Part shown: positions 9,575-18,591 of the stretch, in pieces
Layout of the letters: each line of letters begins with the position of its first letter
Position numbering within the stretch: position 1 is the first letter of the stretch
Assembly (NCBI GenBank): GCA_920105805.1
Contig: CAKKTI010000339.1
Span: 1-21,220, forward strand
Direction: 5' to 3'
Source: Condylostoma magnum
Taxonomy: Eukaryota; Ciliophora; Heterotrichea; Heterotrichida; Condylostomatidae
Length of the DNA: 21,220 nucleotides
Program-made: the position numbers and the translations under genes
Notes under the pieces: model-generated
Database searches by the model: none
The model's input: the letters and a program-made list of their open reading frames with translations, nothing else
What the model was told of the DNA's origin: nothing

Positions 9575-10012
9575 TTACTTGTCTCTAGATCCTTTTATTA
9601 TAATGATTATTACTGTGATTAGAATTGCCCAAAAGTAAATAATGAATACTAGCGAAGGATACCATATTAACGGAGCTGCGGTAGAGCATTCACTAGCTCC
9701 AAACACCCAAAACAATCCTATTATTGCCCATAAAACCTTGAATAGAGTTGTAATCACTCTGAGGCAAAATATTAATCCACTTGGCTCTCCATTTTCCCAC
9801 CAACAAATAACGTATAGAAAATAGCCTACAATATCCACGGCTTAGGAGACAATGTAGATGATTAGCCACGTACGTAGAGGGATTTCACAGTCAAGAGACT
9901 CAATTACTAGAAATATTATAATAACAATTGATAATACTCCTCCAATTATTGAGTCATATAAGTAAGCCTTGTACATCCTACCTAGGATAGAGTTGTCTTC
10001 GCTGAATTCCAT
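9575..10012 (-). CDS. Four-helix membrane protein, like the membrane part of plant-type RING proteins
   Basis: 145 residues with hydrophobic spans at about 22-42, 50-73, 85-107 and 117-140, a short N-terminal head (M-E-F-S-E-D-N-S-I-L) and a basic tail (K-G-S-R-D-K). The words C-E-I-P-L-R-T-W-L, then W-A-I-I-G-L-F-W-V-F, E-C-S, and P-L-I-W-Y-P recall the transmembrane region of a plant/protist RING-type E3 family (PLR-W....F-x-W-x-x-G-F-Y-W-V....P-x-L-Y-W). No RING finger follows here. Function is unknown; it would sit in an internal or plasma membrane. One in-frame TAA is Gln; the next TAA, after R-D-K, is taken as the stop because the sequence behind it no longer resembles the family. A damaged paralogue lies just upstream. 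Confidence 0.7.
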
Positions 10013-10239
10013 TTATATAGTCTGAAATTAATTTTATTAGTTATTAGGAAAATAAGAGGTTTGTCTGACTTGAAAGTTATATTTATTAGAAATTACGATT
10101 TTATTTAAAGCTTATCTTCATTTGGCATAAAGTGTAACTAGTAATATATAATAAGACTAAATTACTTACTTTTGCATCTGCTTTACTGATTCATTTGGCT
10201 TGAAAAGTTGCACATATTGTCTTCTAGTTATCTTTTGTT

Positions 10240-10535
10240 TTATTTCTATAAAAATTGCATAAAGAAGAAAATTATACAGCTTAAAGCTGGATACCATATC
10301 ATGGCATATCTGAGCACTCTGATGAATAAAGCACCTGAAATAGTCAAATAATTGACCACATTATAATGAAGATAATAACAAGGACATTTACAGATAATAT
10401 ACATAGGATTATTTCCGCCCTTTGATACTTACCATATGGACTATGACATAGGTAATAATCCCTGCAGCCCTTGGGCTCCATGAAAAGAAATGCTATAAAA
10501 GCAATAACTAGAATTATTTATAGATTGGCGTCCAT
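10240..10535 (-). pseudogene. Frameshifted paralogue of the four-helix membrane protein
   Basis: From the ATG at 10535 the minus strand reads a hydrophobic protein containing W-S-I-I-W-L-F-Q-V-L-Y-S-S-E-C-S. This matches W-A-I-I-G-L-F-W-V-F-G-A-S-E-C-S of the neighbour at 9575-10012. Just after E-C-S the similarity moves to another frame, which reads Y-A-M-I-W-Y-P-A-L-S-C-I-I-F-F against the neighbour's P-L-I-W-Y-P-S-L-V-F-I-I-Y. The shift lies near 10300. The N-terminal helix and cytoplasmic head are also poorly kept. It looks like a decayed tandem duplicate; a very short intron at the shift is an alternative. Confidence 0.6.
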
Positions 10536-11052
10536 TTCCTTTAGGAATATGTAGGAAAACTTGAGAAATCTTGGATATTATTGTCTTTAATACAACGCTG
10601 ATTTCTGGAGTTAAAGAATGGTTTCATAGATGCTCTTTTTCTTCAGTTATAAATAAGATATGGGTATAATCAATCTGAGATTAAGGCTAATATATATTTA
10701 CAGCTATTATTAAGTGCTAGTTGAATTTTTTGGTAATCAGACAGTATATATAAATAAAAAGAGTTTGCAAAATGTTATAGGAAAAAACTTAGCATAATAC
10801 ATCGCTATAGGTTTCTTATTGAACTAATTAGTAAGTCGACTTAACATAAAACTTTCTATTTAATTTTTTTAGAATTCTACAAAATACAACGTTAATATTA
10901 GCATCTTAAATTTTATGCTTTCTGCTAATAAAAAGCAGTCTAACATACATTCAATACTAGATTTCATCTCAACTCCTAATAATACCAACATACTACTTTA
11001 ACACACCAAAATCTCCATGTATACACACTCCCACATGTCCCCTATAAATCTC
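10536..11052. other. AT-rich spacer without a recognisable gene
   Basis: No family could be read on either strand. Runs of A/T and frequent stop-type triplets contrast with the more GC-rich sequence starting near 11050. It contains the region upstream of the decayed membrane-protein paralogue and the 3' side of the next minus-strand gene. Confidence 0.45.
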
Positions 11053-11301
11053 TTAGTAACTCCCATCAAAATAACCTATAAAATTTATAGTTAAAATGAA
11101 TAACATGCTAAGTACGTATTCTCCCATAAAACTATAAAAGGCGACAAGTAAAATCAAGAAAAAGGTATTAATAAAGAACCCTTTAACCCAACCCAGTGAT
11201 AAGAAGTACAAACAATTCCAGACAAAATTCATAAAATAATTCATCCACCGTTCCCCACTTAGTAGAAAAATCCCCCGGAACAAAAGAGCCTTCAGCCTCA
11301 T
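11053..11301 (-). CDS. Small membrane protein, start uncertain
   Basis: From the first in-frame ATG (11301) the protein has 82 residues and is strongly hydrophobic. Likely spans include F-V-W-N-C-L-Y-F-L-S-L-G, F-F-L-I-L-L-V-A-F-Y-S-F, and L-S-M-L-F-I-L-T-I-N-F-I. It ends G-Y-F-D-G-S-Y before TAA. The same frame stays open upstream to beyond 11480 under the reassigned code. There it encodes a very basic stretch rich in Arg, Lys and Ser (about 11430-11510) with no ATG, so the true protein may be longer with a cryptic start or small intron. The sequence is more GC-rich than the spacer to its left, which favours coding. I do not recognise the family. Confidence 0.5.
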   Translation of the reverse strand: MRLKALLFRGIFLLSGERWMNYFMNFVWNCLYFLSLGWVKGFFINTFFLILLVAFYSFMGEYVLSMLFILTINFIGYFDGSY

Positions 11302-11616
11302 AAAACAACGCAAATCCCCAACTAACCAAGACAAACCCCGCCGCAAATCAAACACGCGAAGCCCTAAAAAAGCAGATTTATCCTAAATCTAATTAGAAGA
11401 CAACTCATCCCATCCCTAAGAGCCAATCTAAGTCCCCGAACGCCGGGATTTCCGAGCCTGACGCCTTAAAAAGTTCCCAAATCTCAGCAATGACTTCTAG
11501 ATCCGTATAATTTACAAATTAAATCACTAAAAAGCAGTTGAACCCTGGCAGAAACCAGTACTACATAAAAAATAGTTAGAATTATTTTAGTGATTAAAAT
11601 TCCACCAAACAAAAAT
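11302..11616. promoter_or_regulatory. Divergent spacer or 5' extension before glucokinase
   Basis: This holds the upstream open frame of the minus-strand membrane protein (basic, no start codon) and, in its right half, AT-rich sequence directly before the glucokinase ATG. The glucokinase promoter must lie here. No definite motif could be assigned. Confidence 0.35.
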
Positions 11617-12669
11617 ATGTCGAAAGCTTTAGTCGGAGACATCGGAGGAACAAATGCCCGATTACTTATAGTTACCTTTGAAAATGAGTAATTAAACATA
11701 CAGAGAGAAAGGAATCTTAAAACTCATGACTACCCCGACCTCATACATTGTCTCAAGGATTTTATAGAAGAGGGTGAAGCATTGATTTTTGCAGTGTTTG
11801 GGGTTGCTGGGCCTACCAGCAATAATACATGTTTACTGACAAACGCAGGATGGCATTAAGTATGCACAGCTGAATTTGTATAGCAGAGTTTTAATATCCC
11901 AAGCGTTTAATTTTATAATGACTTTGTAATTGCTGGGTATGGAGTGCTAGAGCTACAGGAAAATGACTATGTTTAAGTAAATGGCCCAGTAGTTGAGTAG
12001 GATAATGGAAAGTTTAAGTCAGTTTTGGGCCCAGGGACTGGTCTAGGAATGTGCTTTATATCACATTAAAACGGTTAATATACAGTTTGGCCCTCTGAAG
12101 GTGGGCATTTGGAGTTTTGCCCCTAAACTGAGGATGAACATGCGTATTTTGAGTATTTTATAGATCTGTATAAAAGAAGCAGTGAGTACTCACATTTCTA
12201 ACTTACAGATTCTGTAACACTGGAGATATCAGCAGCTGGTATTGGAGCATATCACAGTTACTATGCAATGAGGGGAAAATACCCTGAGTTAGTAGATTAG
12301 GAGTTTGATGCATTGTTTGAGTCGACTTAAGAAGTGGGAGAAAAGTCCAGACTTCTGTTTGAGAACTCTGCCTCAAATCAAATTTGCTAAAAGGCATTGA
12401 ATATGGTCTTAAGAATCATCGGGTACACTGTTGGAAATGCGGCTTGTCATTATCTTCCATACGGGGGAATTTATATCATAGGAGGAGTTGCATAGAAGAA
12501 CTGGGAGATTCTGTAGTAAAGTTAGAGTTTGCTGGATGGAGTTTACTCAAAACCGGCGCATATAAGAGAGATGATTAAGGAAATGCCTATTTACATACTG
12601 AAAGAGTCAGTAAGTCCTGGGTTAAACGGAGGACTATACCTAGCTAAGAGGAAGTTTTTAGGATGTTAG
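11617..12669 (+). CDS. glk: Bacterial-type glucokinase (ATP:glucose phosphotransferase)
   Basis: 350 residues, close to the usual 320-340 for ROK-related GlkA-type glucokinases. It phosphorylates glucose to glucose-6-phosphate at the head of glycolysis. Visible motifs: the phosphate-binding V-G-D-I-G-G-T-N-A-R (6-15), F-G-V-A-G-P (about 65-70), the catalytic Asp in Y-N-D-F (about 102), L-G-P-G-T-G-L-G (about 136-143), the sugar-binding W-P-S-E-G-G-H-L-E-F (about 157-166), S-A-A-G-I-G, and Y-I-I-G-G-V-A-Q-K-N near 285-293. Around 17 TAA/TAG codons are sense; Trp is always TGG. The stop is TAG followed by TAA, after F-L-G-C. The SCP2 gene starts 37 bases on. Eukaryotic hexokinases are a different family, so this is the protist/bacterial form. 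No sign of organelle targeting at the N-terminus. Confidence 0.92.
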
Positions 12670-12706
12670 TAAAAATAACGCCATTGCCACAGCGTGTTAA
12701 TAAAAA

Positions 12707-13063
12707 ATGGAGTTGAAATCACAACCTTACTTAGATTTAATGAGTAATCATATACAGTCTAATGGCAACGCTATGATTCCTAAAGTAGGGGCAGTTTTTA
12801 TGTTAGAGATCTACGTTAGCAAGAAGTCAGAGCCAGTTTGCTTTACTTTAAATCTCAAGAACACACCTGGATATTTAAAGCAAGAACGCATATAAAACCC
12901 AGATTTGATCATCAACATCAGCGATGACGATTTTACCTAGATGGTTAAAGGCAAGCTAAACCCAAAGATTGCAGTTTTGAAAGGAAAGGTCAAGATCAAG
13001 GGAAACATCAGAGTACTCGCGAAATTCACACCAGACCTGTTTCCCCCAATCCCAAAACTATGA
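12707..13063 (+). CDS. SCP2 sterol-carrier domain protein
   Basis: 118 residues, the length of a stand-alone SCP2 domain, which binds and moves lipids such as acyl-CoA and sterols, typically in peroxisomes. Motifs: F-T-L-N-L-K-N (about 46), D-L-I-I-N-I-S-D-D-D-F (65-75, the family's D-V-x-I-x-x-S-D-x-D-F), then G-K-L-N-P, A-V-L-K-G-K-V-K-I-K-G-N, and L-A-K-F-T-P-D-L-F. If TGA at 13061-13063 is the stop, the protein ends P-K-L, close to the peroxisomal PTS1 tripeptide (A-K-L in animal SCP2). Reading TGA as Trp would add only W-F-N-L-D before a TAA. Reading that TAA as Gln would join it in frame to the kinase-kelch protein. I prefer the TGA stop. Confidence 0.85.
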
Positions 13064-13081
13064 TTTAACTTAGACTAAAAA

Positions 13082-15022
13082 ATGGGTGCAAAGGTTCCAT
13101 GTGAGTCTCGTTGGTGCAACAATGAAGCTGAGCTTATATGCAAATGCTAGGGAGTAAAGCTGTGCTATAACTGTGTAGGACTCCATATGCGGGAATAGAC
13201 GCAATTAAGACACGATGTAATACAGATACGCGATCTACGAGGGGACAACTATTCATCCACACCGAGCAGAATAACAATAAACAACATAAAATTCATCCAG
13301 TTCCTGTACAAAAGCCCAGAAGGAGCCACTGAAGTACACGAAGGGGAGATCAGAGGTATAGGAAAAGTAGCAATCAAGGTAATGTTCTGCAGAAACGACG
13401 CTGAACTTACTAAAAAGAAGCAGGAAGCTGACCTACATGCAGGGTTAAATCATCCGAATATATGTCAGTACTACACTTCCTTTCTGGACGAGAATTTCTA
13501 GAGCGGGTATAAGTTTGTTATAGTAATGGAGTATTCTGAGAATGGGGACCTAGAGCATGAGATTGAGATTAGGAAGATGAAGAGGGACTACTGGCAAGAG
13601 GGGGAAATTTTGCGGCATATGACGGAGCTGATTGACGCCTTTGGGTACATACAGGATAACAATATGATACACGGGGACATAAAGCCAAGGAACTTGTTTA
13701 TAGCGTAGGACGGGCACTTGAAGATCGGGGACTTTGGAGCCTCTATGAAAGGTGTGGAGGCCTTGGTCACTAAAACCTATCATGTCACTGGCACTGTTGT
13801 ATATTTCAGTCCTTTGCTGTACTCAGCGTACAGGGAAATCATAAACGGAAGGAACGTTGCCGGAGAAATACGGCACAATCCCAACAAGTCTGATGTGTTT
13901 TCCCTAGGACTCACCTTTCTGCATATGTGTACCCTGGATAAGCCAGTAGATATGAATTATATGGAGCAAGGAAATGATTTTCTGTAACGAGAAGTCGAGA
14001 AGAAGATCAGAAGGCTTCCTTATTCAACTACTATACAGAAAATACTAGGACACATGTTATCGGTTGTAGAGCCAAGACGATACGATTTTAAGCAGCTTCG
14101 CACGTACTTAAAAGACAAAATTTTCTCAGCTATGTCAATACAACATGCACTTTCATTTCCTATGCGGAAGGACAGTATGAATAACTCAGAGTCGTGGATA
14201 AGCAGTTGTGATATTTCCATGAATGAAGGAAACGGGGCCATTATCCTCTCACTGCCTTAAATTCCAGGCACTATGTACTCATTTGACGTTGATAGGTTTA
14301 AAGTATCGGAGATCAACTACCATAGAATACAACCGTCTTGTAGGATCGCTCTTATGAGCAAGGAAATATTCATCACAGGCGGACTTAAAACACCCAATGA
14401 GTCCTTTGCTGTTAATAGGAAAACTAAGGAAGGAAGAAGACTCGCGGATTTGTGTGAAGGCAGAGCTTTTCACTCTATTCTTTTCCATTTAGACTCCTTG
14501 TATATTTTAGGCGGGAGATCGATTGATAAGAGAACGGCCTTGTAGTCGTGTGAGGTCTGGGAAAATGAAGAGTGGAGAATGATTAGTCAGATGAATGAGG
14601 GAAGGGAAAATGCGACTGCTATTAGCTTTAAGGAGGATATTTACATTGTGGGGGGATCAAAGAGGCAGAGGAACAAGTGGGTGCATTTGGACTGTATAGA
14701 GAAGTTTTCCAATGAGTAGTGGGAATTACTCAATTTCAGGTTCTCTTTTGGGTTGGCCGGAGTCGGACTTGTTCCTTATGATAACGATAGTTTTATGATC
14801 GTTGGGGGAAGTAGGGATAGAGAGGGATTTTCGACAGAAGTTTATACTTTTGATACAAATAACTAGGAAATAAAGCAAATGTCTGATTTACCTGAAGGGG
14901 ATGCTTTCTGATCGCATTAGTACTATGTAGATGAGTTTAAAAGTTTTCTAGTTGGGACAATGAATGGGATTTTTAAGTATACGCGGCATCAGGATATCTG
15001 GGATTTAGAGTTTAGGTACTAA
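13082..15022 (+). CDS. B-box zinc finger / protein kinase / kelch fusion protein
   Basis: 646 residues in one frame. Residues about 6-45 carry a B-box-like Cys/His pattern (C..C..C-K-C..C-Y-N-C..H..H). A protein kinase domain follows (about 70-330): G-K-V-A-I-K-V (beta-3 Lys), Q-E-A-D-L-H-A-G-L-N-H-P-N-I (alpha-C Glu), M-I-H-G-D-I-K-P-R-N (catalytic loop, HGD in place of HRD), K-I-G-D-F-G-A-S (DFG), and S-D-V-F-S-L-G. The glycine loop before the Lys is poor. From about 415 to the end come kelch repeats with I-F-I-T-G-G, L-Y-I-L-G-G, I-Y-I-V-G-G and M-I-V-G-G. Residues needed for catalysis are present, so an active Ser/Thr kinase with a kelch recognition propeller is plausible. The substrate is unknown. 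Several TAA/TAG are Gln and one TGA is Trp. The end TAA (15020-15022) follows L-E-F-R-Y. No introns needed. Confidence 0.87.
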
Positions 15023-15119
15023 TGTAAATTGTTTAAAGGGACTTGTATATAACAGATTTTGTAATTAATGTATTCCGGGTGTATACTAAACCTACTCTAT
15101 TTTTTTAAACTAATTATAA

Positions 15120-18100
15120 ATGTTTCAGGTTTTACTCATTATAATTTCCCTTGGCTTTAATGTGGAAAGATTTCCCTCTTTTGGTGCTCCTCCTTAAAAA
15201 TCTCTAACTCCGGAAGTAATTTACTATGAACCCAGAAACTCTTTGTTCCTATACGGCGGAGTTTTGAATACTAATGAGTAAATTGATGAAATCTGAGAGT
15301 TTAATTTAGAGGGCTAGTATTGGAAGCATATATTCCCCATAAGCAATGTATCCCCTAGTGGACGAGGAGGCTTCTGTATGGTCACTAAAGACCAATACAT
15401 TTATATTTTTTCAGGAATTTCAACCAACGGGCTAAATAGCGACATGTGAAGATTTAATATAGAGTATTTGATATGAGAGTATATAATTACAACCAATTCG
15501 CCTAGTCCTCGTATGAGATCTTCTTGTATTTTGGTTAAGTTTCAGTAAAAAGACATGATTTTTTTATCTGGAGGATTATCTAAAGACGGACTTAGTAATT
15601 AAAGCTTTTTACTAGATTTCGAGTCATTTGATTGAACAGAATTATAAACTACTGGAGATATTCCTAGTGCTAGGATAAGCCCGTTTATTTAGTAGTATAA
15701 AGAAAACATCTACCTTACCTTAGGCGAGCCTTGGACACAGGCCGGAGAAGCGGATAATAACATCTATAAGTTAGATTTAAATACAAATCTTTGAACATTG
15801 CTGCAAACTACTGGGGATACTCCTGTTACTAGATATTTAGGCAAAAGCTGGATGTATCAAGATCATCTTTACTGCTTTTTCGGGTATAATACATCTAATG
15901 GAGCAGATACTAACAATTTGATTAAATTTGACCTAGAAAACCATATTTGGACTAATGTACAATGAACTGCAGATTCTCAGGTAAGTGTGCCTAGAGACGG
16001 GTATGCATTAGTGGGAGTATAAGACAAAGCTTTTATATTAAGTGGATGGAGTGCCGGCTAACTTCACAACGATATACTAGAGTTCTCCTTCAATACAGAC
16101 ACATTCACCCAAATCACATACGACTATGAACAACCTGTGGGACGAATGGGACACAGTAGCACTACAATCTCAGGATCCTTCTACATATTTGGAGGCAAAA
16201 ATACATAGAATTACTTAAATGATCTATGGGAGTTCTCAGCTATAAACTCCCAGTGAACTGATATATCAGCATACGGGGATATTCCGTCTCCTAGAGCATG
16301 GCATTCCTCAGCCCCACTAGGAAACGCTATATACATATTCGGCGGTAAAAGCGGGCAGAGTTACTTAAATGACATGTATGTTTTTAATACAATTGAAAGG
16401 AATTGGCAGATGATTTAGCTTTCTAGTAGAAATTCCCCAACTGCCCGTTCGAATGCATGCATGGCTATCAACCATCCTTATATATTTATATACGGAGGCA
16501 TTACTTTTACTAATTACAGCAATGAGCTCTGGGCTTATAATCTATCAACTGAAGAGTTTTCATTACTAGGAACTGGTTCTAGTCAGGTGCCTCCGGCCAC
16601 AGCCTCCTCTAACTGCTTTAGCTATACTTAAAACTAGAATATTATATTTAGACTGATGTTCGGTTAAATAGAATCAACGGACCCCCAGGGAATGATATAC
16701 GATTTCCATATAGAGTCTTAACGCTGGATTATTGTATAGAGTAAGAATTATTTCAACCCTAATATCAACCGTAGTAAAACAGCCATAGTGTAAATAGACG
16801 ATTCTAGTATCATTTTGGCAGGAGGTGAGGTCTGGGGAAATACTAGCAATGATGATATTACTAAATTTAACTTTCAGACAGGTTAATTTGAGATTCTAGG
16901 ATACCTTCTTTTTCCCATGACTGACCATAGTTTTGCATATATACAGAAAAAGCTTTACTTATACGGAGGTAAGGAAACTTTGTATGGGCTGATTCGGTAA
17001 AATATTCCTCTGTCTGAGCTTATAGTAGTTTCATTAGATGAGTAATGTAGTCCTGGCTCGTATGGATTCAGCTGTTAGTTATGTCCCGCAGGGACATACA
17101 AGGAATACATTGGAAACTACCAATGCAATCCTTGTCCTCTGGGCTATTATTATCCTAAGACAGGGGGCCAAAGTGACTAGGTGTGCTTGCCTTGTCCTTA
17201 AGGGTACTATGGAGATACAGTGGGGGCTAATTACTGTAAAAGATGTCCGGACGGGCACAGATGTCCCCCTGGTACTGTATAAGCTGCACTGGTTGGCACA
17301 CCCGTTCTATCCAGAAACACCCAGCCTGAGATATATGAGGACAATAACTAAGAAGTAAATGACTTAATAGCCCAGTACCAAGTCATATCATTAGCTATAC
17401 TCGTCGGAATGGTTGTAGTACTGATAGCAGTTAAGAAAATCCGAGAAAAATTGAATCTAGTAGATTTGTATATTGACAAGCACAATTATGACAAAGACCA
17501 GCCGATGTACTTGCGTAAAACTATAATTGGAGGACTTTTCACTATAGTTTTTGTAATCGTCGCTAGTATTCTAGTATTCTCTACCTCTATGAATTACTTT
17601 TACAACAATATAAGGGATGTGCAGACTCTGATTCCTTCAACACTGCTTGAGAAGCAGTTAAACCCTCTGGAAGCTGATGTAGATATAAACGTAGAGTTTA
17701 TTAACTACGGTGGCTTATGCGTCGTATAAGGAGCCTGCATTAACAAAATCCAGTACATAGCATAAGACATAATCGGCACCTTCTCCTAACTTCGCTGTGA
17801 AAAACAACAAGGCAGCTGCTTTCTCTACCTAACATGCCAAAACTGCTAAATAACCAGAAGCTCCTAAATCCTATTCGAATCAATAGAAACAAATGCGTTT
17901 GCTACTTAAATTAGACTAAATGCAACAGCAGAGTCCTCAATCCCCGGTGAGAACAGTTTCATAAGTGAGTATATTGTGCCATAGTCTAATTAAGAGTTCT
18001 TCAGAGGTGCTACTCCTACTGAGATTATAGTAACGCTGACTCCGTCCTTGTTCAAAACTGATCTAGCTGAATGGACAAGTGATAGACCCGGATACCACTT

Positions 18101-18581
18101 AAGTGTTACCCAAAAGGAGCAGCAGGGGTCAACAGTCACCCAAAACGAGCTTTCTACTACAGGGAATCTGAGGCTTAATGTGATTCTGTAGAAGAGCAAT
18201 ACAGGATTAGTCACTGAGAGGATTTTAAAGGAGCAATGGCTGTAGTCTATCTCAGCTTTAATGGGAGGAGTGTTTGGGCTGATGGGGGGGGTATCTTTTC
18301 TGATGAGATAAACTGAAAAGATATAACTGAAAGCTAAGAATTTCGTATAGGAGTACAGACGGTAGAACTTTAACTTAGAAAAGCGGAAAATTATAAACAT
18401 GAATTTTAATCAAGAGGAGATTTAAAACACAAAGTTGGAGAAAGAGGAAATTGAGATAATTGACTTAATGCCTGATAAAAAGAAGTCTAAGAAGGTTGTT
18501 CCAACAGAGTTTGATTCATTAAATTCAGCTAGGGAGGATAGTTAGGCTAATTATGACAGCTTCTATTACGTTTTTTCATGA
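15120..18581 (+). CDS. Large kelch / GCC2-GCC3 Cys-rich membrane protein
   Basis: 1153 residues. A hydrophobic start (M-F-Q-V-L-L-I-I-I-S-L-G-F) fits a signal peptide. Residues about 35-635 are kelch repeats (F-L-Y-G-G, I-F-S-G-I, F-L-S-G-G, Y-I-F-G-G-K twice, F-I-Y-G-G, L-Y-G-G-K) with the usual paired Trp and S-P-S-P-R-x or S-P-R-A turns. Residues about 645-725 are Cys-rich repeats (C-P-A-G-T-Y, C-P-L-G-Y-Y, C-P-Q-G-Y-Y-G, C-P-D-G-H) of the GCC2/GCC3, ephrin-receptor-like type. Membrane spans lie near 756-778, 801-823 and 1043-1062, followed by a charged cytoplasmic tail. It looks like a ciliate surface sensor or adhesion protein; the ligand is unknown. TGA encodes the kelch Trp at seven or so places (first at 15294-15296), yet TGA at 18579-18581 is the best stop. 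The start is the ATG before the signal peptide, 97 bases after the previous gene. Confidence 0.85.
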
Positions 18582-18591
18582 ATTGCAAGTC

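Noticed and set aside
17038-17358. Plus-strand ORF of 106 codons in another frame of the kelch membrane protein
   Set aside because: The neighbouring frame gives perfect Cys-rich GCC2/GCC3 repeats that continue in frame from the kelch part; this one is a shadow.
17990-18400. Minus-strand ORF of 136 codons
   Set aside because: It is antisense to the C-terminal part of the kelch membrane protein, whose frame continues from 15120 with a third membrane span.
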